A stretch of DNA of 64,000 nt from Tillus elongatus (lineage: Eukaryota > Arthropoda > Insecta > Coleoptera > Cleridae), in assembly GCA_964006375.1 (NCBI GenBank), contig OZ023262.1, positions 197,308,778 through 197,372,777 of the forward strand, written 5' to 3'. The translations under genes and the position numbers were made by a program. Under the pieces are notes generated by a model. The model was not told the origin of the DNA and ran no database searches. It saw nothing but the letters and a program-made list of their open reading frames with translations. Numbering within the stretch: the stretch's first letter is position 1; each line of letters begins with the position of its first letter. Positions 42,146 through 54,455 of the stretch are shown in pieces.

Positions 42146-43234
42146 TATATTTGGTGGGCTTTTATATAACATATATTTCTTTTTTTGTTGACTGTACAGA
42201 GATGTATTTTTCAGTTCATTCATTAGTTTTGTCTGAAACGAATTTGTTGGGTCTCTTCTAAGTTCCGTTAAATTTTCTGCAGCAGTAAGGTGATGAATTT
42301 TTACGTTGTATCCGTTGCTATTTATAACTACTGTTGTATTTATTTTATCGGCTTTATCCGTGTTTTGTGCTAAATTGATTGACAAGTTTATTTTGATTAA
42401 TTTGACGTTTGTCATATTTTAAATTAAAATTTCTTAAAAAGTCATATATCTTTAGTTTTTCGTGTCGCCTTATAGTTCTTGAAGTTATTTCGGAATTAGA
42501 AGCTAATATATCTTAAATTTTGTATGTAAATTTAAATTGTGGACTGTATAGCCTTTACCTAGAAAGCGAACTGTCTCACCAATTAAGGGCTAGAACAATT
42601 AATAAATGTTAAATTGCACTTAATACAGAGTTCGTTTTCGTCTATCAAAAGAACAGAGGCAATCAGCTTTATACCAAACTCTGTAATTATGATTCCATTA
42701 GACGCATTTGATATTATGTTGTGTTTACTATTCAGATGAAACAAGAGACGAGTGTTAGTGCAAACAAGATAAACAAACCTATCAGCCCTCATTTAAGTTT
42801 ATTGTTACAGCAGGGGTAGAACAACATACAGCAGAACCAACAGAGATCGCTGGAAGTTATGTTTGAAAAGCAATCGCAACACGAGTGTTATTCACTTACA
42901 AGTGCTGATTGCTTCTATTGGAAGCATATTTAGAACTAAATGAAAACTATTATAAGTTACAAATTAAACCAATAGAGAGCTAAGATTGGCTTCTAAATTG
43001 AAATTAAAGGAAACAGCGTTTTAGAATTGCTTCTTCTCTGGTCGTGCAGTTTTGCTTTATATTTGGACTCAATAGCAAACAAACCTTTTATTTTAAAACG
43101 TACGTCACCACTTCAATAATGTTTATAATTAAACCATTTCTATGAAAATATTAGATCATATAGTCTAAACACGATGTTGCAATGACTTGCTCCCCCGCGA
43201 TTTATATGAATGCCAAATTTTTGTTTGCTGTAAT
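42146..43234. other. No gene recognised; FBK fragment
   Basis: CTCACCAATTAAGGGCTAGA near 42572 is a decayed FBK arm. Short frames (42131-42415, 42583-42792) lack motifs. Confidence 0.4.
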
Positions 43235-43446
43235 TTTAGCGAATTTTCGTAGGTAAAACTCGCTAATGCCGAGATCGCAATTTTGGAATTTTCAAAATTT
43301 TTATTAAAACGATCACGAACTACCCCCTCCCCCCCCCAGAACGTAACTCGGAGCCAGTTTCAATTTAATGGGAAGTATCCGACTGAATACTAGGCCCCCT
43401 AGACCCCATATCCAGTATGAGTTTCAATTTTACTTATTTATGTATA

Positions 43447-43453
<7 letters not shown>
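43235..43453 (+). repeat. TAR family, left flank (partly duplicated)
   Basis: The AGTTTCAATTT module occurs twice, at 43350-43363 and 43420-43432, with a C-run between. This suggests an internal duplication of the left flank. Confidence 0.75.

Positions 43454-43525
<72 letters not shown>
43454..43525. repeat. (TA)n tract 13
   Basis: TA core of a TAR copy. Confidence 0.98.
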
Positions 43526-43531
<6 letters not shown>

Positions 43532-44000
43532 ATTGATTGACTTTAATGAGATTTGGATGGTACCTTTCTTCTGTAAGTGGCTTAGATAAGTTTGTTAGCT
43601 AGGAAAATCGGAGCAGGTGTTCCGGGAAAATTTTGAGTTTTCTTTGGAATTGTTTCTATCTGAAAATAACAAAACTGTGACAACCAAATTTGGTATACAT
43701 TGTAAAAAGTAAACTATATGCTAAAATTTAGATCTCTAAGATTAAAGAAAAAAGCAAGTGCGTTATGGTAGTGAATTTTCGTAAAAATGTTTTTAATAGA
43801 AACTATGTGTTCTTTTTAAAGAAAGCAGGCATCGAGTTGATTACTAGTATAACCTACATAGTAGAAACAATGTACCACATTTCATTAAAATATTTTTGTT
43901 GTTTGAAAATGTACAAAATTTTCTGAAAACAAGTTTAAATGTTGCTAAAAAACTGGTTTCCTGGCAAACGAACCTTATAGGTTAATAGCACATTGAGTTA
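43526..44000 (+). repeat. TAR family, right flank joined to an end module
   Basis: TTAGCTAGGAAAATCGG and AACCAAATTTGGTAT (right flank), then GCAAGTGCGTTATGGTAGTG at 43755, GTATAACCTACATA and TTTCCTGGCAAACGAACC. Confidence 0.82.
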
Positions 44001-44344
44001 TTTAAATTTCAAGCATTTAATGAAAATTTGCCCGGATAACGCACTGTCTGGGTACCTAATTTGTTTTCTTGCCAAAAGGCATTATATTTGGATGGGAAAT
44101 GCAAAAAAGCAATATATAAGGCAACTTAGATTAAAAAAAAAAGAAAATTTGTATCACCACCGACTTATGGCTACCTGTGATTGTAGAAATATTTCTTTAG
44201 GATGTAGCACAAGACACGCTATAATTAACAAAAACATTTTTTTTCTCGTATCTTGTATAACGAATATATTAAGCTCTATTGATTTTTTACCAAAATGCGC
44301 TAAAAATTACATACCATTAAACGGTAAACTCTGTAGTTAAAACT

Positions 44345-44835
44345 ACTGCCAAAGCATGAGAGAAAGGGTCTATTTGCAATTAATTTTCTGGAAACATTTT
44401 AGTAAAATGAAGCACAATGACGCTTGAAGATGAAACTTCAGTGTTTGTAAAGCACATTGCTTGCAACATTTTCTCTACATAAAGTGTATTCGTTTGAGGT
44501 TCTTAGCCTGAATGTTGCCAATTTTGACGTTTCAAATCGCGACTTTGACGTTTTGAGAAATAAGCAAATTTTTTCAAATGCCTATAACTTTTTTGCCTTT
44601 CAATTTACAGATCCGAATTTTGGTATGTAATTTTCTTTTAATGACATTAAGCAGCGTACCAATTTCGTTGCCTTTACTTCGTTATTTACGGAGATATAAG
44701 AATTTTTCGATAGGAAACGCAAAAGTTTTCGGGACAAACTGGGCCGATTTTCTTGGGTAACAAACCTATCCAAGCCTCTTGCAAAAGGAAGGTACTCACC
44801 AAATTTAATCAAAATCGACACATTATGTGTGTGTA
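44345..44835 (-). repeat. TAR family, long right flank (reverse)
   Basis: GAGAAAGGGTCTATTTGC, TTGCCAATTTTGACG, GCCGATTTTCTTGGGTAACA and a truncated TGTGTGTATATATATG core remnant. Mirror image of 36321-36860. Confidence 0.85.
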
Positions 44836-45173
44836 TATATATGTATACTCAGAGATCTTAGTTTAGGAATGTAGGATACATTTTATAGTCGAAAGCTCTG
44901 TTTTTAGTGAATTTGTGGAAAAAAAGTACTAATGAGGAGATCAAAAAGCAGTATATAAATGTGCATGACATCCCTAATTTCACTGTCATGCCAAAACCTA
45001 TTTCCCTGATTTTGATCTTATACAATCTACTCCCAAAATGTGTGTCACACTACTACAGAATACATGCTGCAGTAATTCTAAATGTCGTATCTGCATATCA
45101 GAACATTTTCAGATATTGCAGTTTTTCTGAACATCCGTCTTCCATCGCCAGCAAACCATCTTTTTTCTATTTC

Positions 45174-45177
<4 letters not shown>
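44836..45177. other. No gene recognised
   Basis: An open frame of about 90 codons from 44907 (starts MNLWKKSTNEEIKKQYINVH) runs into the TA tract. No domain identified. Confidence 0.3.

Positions 45178-45244
<67 letters not shown>
45178..45244. repeat. (TA)n tract 14
   Basis: Pure TA repeat. Confidence 0.98.
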
Positions 45245-45248
<4 letters not shown>

Positions 45249-45459
45249 ACTTACTTGGAATGGTGGGTAGTCAAGTTTATGTGTGGAAGTAAAATAGACA
45301 AATATTTTTAATAATTTGCTGTTAAGACTTTTAGAACTAGTAGATCGGACATTCTCCACTATTTTTACTTCAAATATGACGTGTGTGGTAGATAGGACAT
45401 TTGGACCTAGGGAATCATGCTTAAAATCAATTGATTTATTTACTAGATACATCATATAT

Positions 45460-45501
45460 CACAAATGTTAATAATAATAAAAGTGTATAGATCGGTACCT
45501 A

Positions 45502-45577
<76 letters not shown>

Positions 45578-45619
45578 TAGGTACCGATCTATACACTTTT
45601 ATTATTAATAACATTTGTG
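45460..45619. repeat. Palindrome with 47-bp arms around (TA)n tract 15
   Basis: The left arm 45460-45506 (ending GGTACCTATGCAT) and right arm 45573-45619 (starting ATGCATAGGTACC) are inverted with about one difference. The loop is a TA repeat of about 67 bp. No coding. Confidence 0.95.
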
Positions 45620-46406
45620 CCGTGCCCTCCCCTGAGAATTCGATATTTTGTACGTTTTTCTGCACCATACCAATTCTTTTTTAAATTTTTAATATTTATT
45701 TTAACATAAAAACTATGTACAAATACAAAATTATAGAGATATTATATTGTATTATAAATTAAACGTCCGCCGCCAGCTTTTACCTACATAGCACTCCAAA
45801 GCACAACGCATCTTTTGAGCACAACCGGCAAGACAGGCTCGCTGGGCTAGCAATGTTGAGTATCCATCGAAATCGTATAGTAAATATTTCCAATTTTTCC
45901 ATCAAAATATTAGACCAATTTTGCCAAAGCAACAGAAGACTGATTTTGAGTTTGCAGTAAAATATATTCTTTTTTTTCCTATTAATTATTACTGTTATTT
46001 TTTGGCATTTATAACATTTGTAACGGTTTTGTTCTGTATTTTTAAGATTTAATTTCATGTGTTCATAAATATCGTCGTGTTATGAAGAAAAATCTGTTTA
46101 GTTTTCTTTTATTTAGTTTGTTGGAAGTTGTTTAGAAGTATATTATGTTCTGTTAAGTTTTTATAAAAATAAATGTTATATGATACAACAAAAAGTTTTC
46201 GATTTTGCCCCCCCTGAAAAAAAATCCTGCGGGCGCTCATGGGTAGTATGTAAGTATAATGTAAGGGTCCTATTAAGTTAGTTTAACAAGCAAGTTCTAT
46301 AACAGAGAGCTGAATTAAAAATGCAATAATAATAATAGGTATAATATTAGGATAGTTAAATTGAAAAAATAATATTTATTAACAGAAAACTGAACATAAC
46401 TCACTC
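45620..46406. other. No gene recognised
   Basis: Around 46200-46245, GCCCCCCCTGAAAAAAAATC followed by CTGCGGGCGCTCATGG resembles a DNA-transposon end of hAT type, without a partner. CGTCCGCCGCCAGC lies at 45764. Confidence 0.35.
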
Positions 46407-46417
46407 TTCACTTTTGA

Positions 46418-46909
46418 GTTTTCACTTTTCACTTTTCACTTTTCACTTTTCACTTTTCACTTTTCACTTTTCACTTTTCACTTTTCACTTCACTTTTCAC
46501 TTTTCACTTTTCACTTTTCACTTTTCACTTTTCACTTTTCACTTTTCACTTTTCACTTTTCACTTTTCACTTTTCACTTTTCACTTTTCACTTTTCACTT
46601 TTCACTTTTCACTTTTCACTTTTCACTTTTCACTTTTCACTTTTCACTTTTCACTTTTCACTTTTCACTTTTCACTTTTCACTTTTCACTTTTCACTTTT
46701 CACTTTTCACTTTTCACTTTTCACTTTTCACTTTTCACTTTTCACTTTTCACTTTCCACTTTTCACTTTTCACTTTTCACTTTTCACTTTTCACTTTTCA
46801 CTTTTCACTTTTCACTTTTCACTTTTCACTTTTCACTTTTCACTTTTCACTTTTCACTTTTCACTTTTCACTTTTCACTTTTCACTTTTCACTTTTCACT
46901 TTTCACTTT
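46418..46909 (+). repeat. Heptanucleotide array (CACTTTT)n
   Basis: About 70 uninterrupted units of a 7-bp repeat over nearly 500 bp, with very few variants: a 3-4-base loss near 46487 and one TTTCCAC near 46752. It produces a spurious 178-codon frame of FHFSLFT repeats. Confidence 0.97.
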
Positions 46910-47154
46910 TTACCTTTGGGATAATACTCACCGCGCTAATGAGAATATAAAATTAATAAAAAATGCTAGACAACCAGGATGGATTGCTTTATAAAATAAA
47001 TACCGACAGAAGCACGTCAGAGAGAATAAAAGGATACAGATTTTTCCGCCAAACGCAAATATGTTAATTTAGGTGTCATTGAACCTTCCAAATTCGCTAG
47101 TGACCGATTACCTGCAGAAAATAGATAATAAATAGAGTTGCAAATATAAGATAT

Positions 47155-47290
47155 TTAGGAGTATTCATCATATGATGACGCTAACTTAGTGAAACAATCG
47201 TCAGGTCTTTTAAAATTTGTTGTGGCGATTTGTGTTCTCCAAGTATGCATATCAGTGCTCATCACAGGTTCGATTCTTCACTTAGTGAGC
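47155..47290 (+). repeat. Penelope-like terminal fragment
   Basis: GATGACGCTAACTTAGTGAA, CAATCGTCAGGTC, GGCGATTTGTGTTCTCCAAG and CAGTGCTCATCACAGGTTC match the PLE-2 terminal block. Confidence 0.75.
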
Positions 47291-47839
47291 GTCTTTAATA
47301 ATTATTGAATACAAAGACTGAAAACGATTTATATACACGTCGGCTGGATGCGACGTGTCTGTCTTTCCTATTATAACTATCAAAGTCATCAATCACAACA
47401 CAAAGTGGCTTCAATTAATCTACTAATTGCTATGGTAAACGTAAATATTAGTTTGGCGATATTGAAGCTTAGTTATATGCTGTACGACATTAATTACTCG
47501 AGTTCAGTGTAACAATGAACTAGTTGCTGACTACTACAGCCCAAAGTTAATGTTGTAGCAAAACTTGTATTGGCATAATTTAAAATATTTACTTGCATAT
47601 CAGTCTAGAAGAGCTTCATGTGTTACTTTATATGTGAAAAATGTGATTTCCATTGCCGATATTTTTAAAGAGATAAACAGAAGCTAACTAAAATCACATT
47701 TACAAGCAGTAGAGGTCAGATTGCTGCTGACCATAGAAAGAGCATAAAATTAGACTTAGAACTGCTGAAGAGAATAAGCTAAGATTGCAAGAAAAGGCAG
47801 AAAGACTTGAAAAAGCTGAGATCAACAATAAGCTAATTT
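47291..47839. other. No gene recognised; coiled-coil-like coding scrap
   Basis: At 47785-47845, QEKAERLEKAEINNKLIS is a charged heptad-like stretch reading directly into the TAR element. It could be a remnant of a transposon protein, but no family can be named. Confidence 0.3.
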
Positions 47840-48383
47840 CAAAAAAATTCTGGACGCAGCAAGTGCGTTATGGTGATGAATTTTTATTTAAAAAAAGTAT
47901 AAGAAATATGTCTTTTTTAAATAAAAGGCATGGAATTTGGTATAATCTACATCCAGTAGAAATAATGTACCTTATCCCATCAAAATAACTATTGTTTGAA
48001 AAAGTACAATAATTTTCCGAAAATAAACATATAATGTTCCCGAAAAAATTTATCCTATTTTCCTGGACAACAAACCTCTACAAGCTATTTACACAGCCCC
48101 TAAAATATATTTATCCACTAAAAACTTTTTGCCAGAAATAAAAAAAAAGTTTGCATGAAAATTTGCAAACAATTTCAATAAGGAAAATTGCCATTTTTTT
48201 TACAAACGTTGGCTTTACGAAAATTTGCTAAACAATAATTTTTCACGAAAATGTTAAGTAATTTTTTTCTTACAATAACATACATTTATTATTACAAATA
48301 CTTCCCAAAAATAATTTCTTTAAAAACAAAAATAACTTCACATAATATTTTTTACACGAAAACTTTCTAAAAAGTTAATATTC

Positions 48384-48388
<5 letters not shown>
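47840..48388 (+). repeat. TAR family end-type copy
   Basis: TTCTGGACGCAGCAAGTGCG, then the GTCTTTTTTAAATAAAAGGC and CCCGAAAAAATTTATC modules. Confidence 0.8.

Positions 48389-48452
<64 letters not shown>
48389..48452. repeat. (TA)n tract 16
   Basis: Pure TA repeat. Confidence 0.98.
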
Positions 48453-49130
<678 letters not shown>

Positions 49131-49329
49131 CGACTACGGTAATAAAAGAATTATGACAAAGATAAAATATTACGTTTAGTAAAAATTCACTAAAATCCTT
49201 CATAAACGTAACGGTCAATTACTTCATTAAGTTTGTACTAACTTTTGTAGGAACTGAAAAATTGAAGTTTAATATTTAGTATGAACGTATGAACGCATCT
49301 ATAGACATCTGTTCGACGATAGAGTAATG

Positions 49330-49445
49330 TAATGTCCACCAGTCCACTTTTGAGTTTGGATACTTTGTACTCACGGAAGAGTGGGGAGTTCACGATCCGG
49401 ATTTGTACAGCATTGATGGATATAACTTTATGTATAACTATAATA
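49330..49445 (+). pseudogene. LINE endonuclease scrap
   Basis: HDPDLYSIDGYNFMYNYNSK-like reading (49392-49448) resembles the jockey/CR1 APE-endonuclease region around the conserved G-Y-N. It is interrupted by a TAR-derived foldback element. Confidence 0.45.
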
Positions 49446-49449
49446 GTAA

Positions 49450-49820
49450 GAAAAAATCTGGACGCAACAAGCGCGTTATGGAAGTGAATTTTCATAAAAA
49501 CGCTTTTAATAGCAAATATGTCTCTCTAATGCAAGCAGGCATCAATCTGGTTACCGGTATAGCCTTTATAGAAGAAAAAATGTATCTTTGATTAAAGAGG
49601 TTCGTTGGCCAGGAAAGTTTTTTTGGAGAACATTTTAAATTTATTTTCGGAAAATTTTTATACCTTTTCAAACAACACAGTTATTTTGATTAAATATAAT
49701 ACATTGTTTCTACTATATAGGTTATACTGGTAATCAAATTTTATACCTGCTTTCATTAAAACAAGATATACTTGCTATTAAAATATTCACTACCATAACG
49801 TGCGTGCTGCGTCGAAACTT
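49450..49820. mobile_element. Foldback element built from TAR ends
   Basis: GACGCAACAAGCGCGTTATG on the left pairs with CATAACGTGCGTGCTGCGTC on the right. Inverted similarity extends about 130 bp inward, including GGCATCAATCTGGTTACC and GGTAATCAAATTTTATACC. It is about 360 bp with no TA core, inserted in LINE sequence. Confidence 0.85.
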
Positions 49821-49824
49821 TTTT

Positions 49825-49965
49825 CAGATTTGAGCAAGGCCTTTGACAGAGTGAGCCATGCCTTATTTGTGAGTCTCTTGAAGATGTGGCTCTTAGGGGT
49901 ACACCTTTCAATCTACTCGAAAGCTATCTAATCGATATGCTTCAATGTATAAATTTAAATAGCCT
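49825..49965 (+). pseudogene. LINE reverse transcriptase fragment, part 1
   Basis: FSDLSKAFDRVSHALFVSLL (49831-49890) is the RT block 3 region with a D-x-x-K-A-F-D-R-V pattern. It ends in the TAR copy at 49966. Confidence 0.78.
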
Positions 49966-50534
<569 letters not shown>

Positions 50535-50860
50535 GATCCAGGTCTGATTAAATGTGGAGTTTCGCAGGGCAGTGTGTTGTGCCTGCTGTTATTTAACATT
50601 TATATGAATTGTTTGTTTTTTGAAGAGACTACTGGGAAAATAATATATTTTGAGGATGTAAAAAAATAGTGTATTCAGATATATCTTGGGATTTGTTAAA
50701 GTTAAAAGCAGAAAATAATTTAACAAGATTAAGCAATGGTTTGACTACAATTTGTTAACCTTAAGACCTACTATTTTCCTATCGCTTGTTTATAGTCACC
50801 TTTACCAACTCACGAGACCTGTTCCGGGCCATTTCATAAATATGCACAATAATTGAAATC
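50535..50860 (+). pseudogene. LINE reverse transcriptase fragment, part 2
   Basis: LIKCGVSQGSVLCLLLFNIY (50550-50610) is the G-V-x-Q-G-S-V-L RT block, followed by MNCLFFEETTGKIIYFED, where the YADD box has decayed to YFED. Continuation of 49825-49965. Confidence 0.78.
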
Positions 50861-50866
50861 CGGATT

Positions 50867-50870
<4 letters not shown>

Positions 50871-50952
<82 letters not shown>
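50871..50952. repeat. (TA)n tract 19
   Basis: TA repeat on the left side of a TIR element. Confidence 0.98.
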
Positions 50953-50955
<3 letters not shown>

Positions 50956-51770
50956 CCATTACGGGAAATTTTGTTGTCACTTCATTTACGAAAATTTAGA
51001 GTACAGGCTCAGTTTGTGCTTTGCATATCAATCAGCTGTACCTGTCGAGATTGACATTTAAGAAAAGAAAAACAAAAAGGTGGCTTAATTTGCAAGATTT
51101 TGAAAAATGTCAAATGGGAAAACTATTTATTTTCTGTTTTTTACCTATCCGCCATTTTTGAACAAATTTGTAACATCTAGAATTTTTTAATGTTAAATTT
51201 AGATTTTGTTAATAAATGCAATAATATTTGTTTATAGAACCTGAGGTTTATCGGTTGGCAAATGGATTTTTTAATGTTGGTTTATGACATTTCTTCACTA
51301 AAATACCTTTTGATACTGTGATGAAAATCGGTCGAGCCAATTTGGTTGTAAACTGTTGAGACCAGACCAACTTTGCATCAAGTATGACATAATTTTTGTA
51401 GCATATTTAACTAGCACAAACATTTTTGAACAGGGAAAAACACTTCTGCACATGAGTCTTAACGGGTCTTTTTGGATCTCCATTAATTCGAATGAGCCAA
51501 TAAATTGTTAGGTTAAGAAAACATGAAAAAAATCAAGGTCGTCCAAATTTGTTCAAGTTTGGCCGGTGTGTAAAAAACTGAATAAAAAACTGATAAGTAA
51601 AATAAAACTTTTGTATTTGATGCTTTACGAAATTCTGAAAAATAACCTAACTTTTCTGTTTATTTTTTTAAATGTCAAATTTGACAGGTGCAGCTGATTG
51701 ACGACATTTGCATTAATTGCAAAGCACAAACTGTCCCTGAATTCTAAATTTGCCTAAATTATGTAATAAA
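50953..51770. mobile_element. MITE between two (TA)n tracts
   Basis: AGTTTGTGCTTTGCATATCA and ATCAGCTGTACCTGTC (51015-51050) are mirrored by GACAGGTGCAGCTGAT and TGCAAAGCACAAACTGTCCC (51685-51740). The inside is non-coding AT-rich DNA. About 800 bp; exact ends obscured by TA repeats. Confidence 0.75.
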
Positions 51771-51875
<105 letters not shown>

Positions 51876-51959
51876 CGTCTAGGCGAAATGCAGCGAAATG
51901 CAGCGAAATTTACTTATGAACCTGTGTACTGTGGTTTTTGTTTTCAAATCATTTCAAAA

Positions 51960-52210
51960 TAATTTCATTTAAACGAAGGTGTTGATCAAGTGTTGAATGC
52001 TTTTTCTCAACCAAAGCTGTGTGGGTGGTAGCGTATTATGCTCTTCCATAAATTCGTTCAGTCGCCTTAGTATAAGTTTTTCGAAAAGCTTGCCTAAAGT
52101 GCACAGAAAGCTGATAGATCTATGGATTGATGGGTGCATTTTGTTTTTTCTGTGTAAGGAACATGATAACTACAGCGTGTTTCCATGTGTAGGTATAGAA
52201 GAGCGGTTCT
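51960..52210 (-). pseudogene. Jockey-like LINE RT fragment
   Basis: Minus-strand reading shows a WKHAVVIMFL-type strand (52170-52195), a P-x-x-Y-x-x-x-S-L region around 52120-52150, an FRKTY / FEKL-like block and a KKHSTLDQH motif near 51990. These correspond to RT blocks 0-2. Several frame breaks. Confidence 0.6.
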
Positions 52211-52214
52211 GAAA

Positions 52215-52560
52215 CTACCACACAGCACCCACCACCTCCGCCACCCGCCGATCTGACCCGAACGGTCCACCACCCGCCTCCGAGCTGAGCCGACTATTTC
52301 ACCACCCGGCAGCGATATGACCCGACCGGATACACCACCCACCTCCGAGCTAACACGGGTGGTGGAGGTGGTGGAGATGGTGGAGATGACGTAATCGAAG
52401 AGCGCGAAAATTCGGAAACTAACCGCCACATTTAAAAACTAAACCACCTATCTAACTGATCCATGAGGTGGAGAGGTCTAAAATGAGATGACGCAATCCA
52501 AGATGGCAGCCAAGATGGCGACCGTTGGCGCGAAAATTCAAAAAATTTAAAATATTAAAA
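52215..52560. promoter_or_regulatory. GC-rich island with promoter-like motifs
   Basis: A CpG-containing island in strongly AT-rich DNA. CCACCACCC and GGGTGGTGG runs form a possible hairpin at 52335-52370. A 64-bp imperfect repeat carries ATCTGACCCGAACGG (52251) and ATATGACCCGACCGG (52315). Two copies of GATGACG(T/C)AATC, each followed by GCGCGAAAATTC, lie at 52384 and 52488: CRE/ATF-like and E2F-like strings, with AAGATGGCGACC (YY1-like) between. Motif identity is by eye; function is inferred only. Confidence 0.4.
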
Positions 52561-54282
52561 GGTATGTGACCCGACCTGTCGAAGTAAGAGGATTTGTCAT
52601 TTTTATTTCATATATCATGACGTATATTATAGATATTATAATTAGAAGTACTATATATTACTACGTTTTTAGATTCCACATTGAATTCTAGGTCAAATTT
52701 TATTAAGACACCATATGTCAAAATTGCAAAATTTTCTAGTTATTTCTATTTTTTCGAAAATTTTCAAAATGTGACTCCTATGTTTAATAAAACATACCTC
52801 CGCTGTCCGATATTAAGCAAGATTCGAGATTAGATCTTTATAAATGGACGGAAAGTCTTGGTTCTAAGTGAAGCGCAGTTAATATTCTCAGCACTTTTAC
52901 AGAGTATACTAAGCTACCAACTTTAACAATTTCTGTCATTCCTAACTTGATAACTTCAAATAGAGGACCCCCATATTTTTGCATCATCTAATGGCTCATT
53001 AATATCTAGTTGAAATTTGTTTATATTTTTCTACACCTATACCTATCTTTTAGCACCTACGAGATATACTGATTTCTTTGTTGCATTATATTGCACAAAT
53101 TCTGATATCTGATCATGCTTAATTGCCTATAGCCGAAAATGTAAAAAATAAACCGCCACTCCCAAAAGGATTTCATCATGACAGTATGTTGTAGACTTTT
53201 TACAGCAGCTCATAGTAGGAAGCCTCAAAAATGTCAAATAGGTTTTTAGCATTTGGCATAACGGCGAATGATAAATAGAGCTTTTATTTATTTATTTAGC
53301 TATTTCTTTCATTAAAATTTAGTACGCATTAGATAGATAGGTATATACAACTTTTTTTGTCATATATTTTTACTACAGTTCAAAAAATCCCTTTACTATA
53401 GCTTAAAAAAATTCTTTCACATTTTACAGTGTTTAGCATATGCGGTAAATTAAGCGACATCTTAAGTCAATATTTTCAAAAGTTAGCGTGCTTTTATTCA
53501 TTTTGTTTAAACAATTTTTTTCAAGAACACTCTCGGAAAATTATTTTTTTAGAAAGTAAAATGTTTAACAAACTTAAGAAGAGCTGTTTAACCAAAATTT
53601 CATACTGCAATACTCGGGGCAGATTGAGCCTTTGTCATGGTTCGCTAAACCTGTGTTAATTTATATCGATTCCACTTCACAAGAAATTTCGCTTTTCGCT
53701 TGCTTGAAACTGGCAAATACTATTAACCTTAGAAGCACTCAATAGCTAAAATATTTGTTCGTGGCCTCTACAGAACTCATTTAATTACATGGTCCCATCT
53801 CAAACATTCTTATTTGTCCTTTGTGGCGTCTTTCTTTTTGGTATTCTTTGTAATTGCATTATATCAATAATAACTGAGTAAATTGGAAAGTCGGCGGTTT
53901 GAGCTAATTTTTAGCTTATTTTTCTAGAAAGAATTAGCAGGTTGAGGATATCCTGACTTCAATACTTTCGAAAATTTGTTTACTAGAGCACACATTTATG
54001 CTTCTTAAACTCATATTTAAAGTCAGTTTGTAATTTAATAGTTAGTCAGATTAGACTGGTCTTTTCCGTTGTAGAAAGCGATTTTGTCCCAGAATATGTA
54101 CAAATGATTATTTTTTTCCTCCCAGTTTCTCACTACAAGCATTTCTGGTGAATCTTCATAGAGAAAAAAAAAAGAAACGCACAAGACCAAACATTTTGTG
54201 TGGATAACAAAACTTAAGTGTATATTACAAAGAATAAGTTCTTTTTGGCCCAAAAGGACCAAGAAGTGGTTTTGTAATTTTT
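52561..54282. other. No gene recognised
   Basis: About 1.7 kb of AT-rich DNA. Small frames (53429-53659, 54035-54262) show no motifs. It is one of the few stretches without a recognisable repeat. Confidence 0.4.
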
Positions 54283-54455
54283 CTTCTTAAAGCGTCAAAG
54301 TCGCTTTTCGAAACATTAAAACTGGCAACTTTTAGGCAAGAAACCTGAAACGAATATGGGTTACGTAGAGAAAGTGTCACAAGAGGTGTGTTTTACAAAG
54401 CCTTCAGTTTCAGCTTCCACCGTCATGGTCCTTGATTTTACCTTCAAGTAATGTT
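54283..54455 (+). repeat. TAR family inner module, left of a LINE insertion
   Basis: GCGTCAAAGTCGCTTTTCGA, GGCAACTTTTAGGCAAG and CACCGTCATGGTCCTTGATT match 36620-36770. The module is completed at 57186. Confidence 0.85.

Noticed and set aside
45780..46058. Minus-strand 92-codon frame as a host gene
   Set aside because: No domain, AT-driven composition, and no splice or promoter context.
46414..46950. 178-codon open frame of FHFSLFT repeats
   Set aside because: Pure translation of the 7-bp array; a heptanucleotide unit stays open in every cycle by chance.
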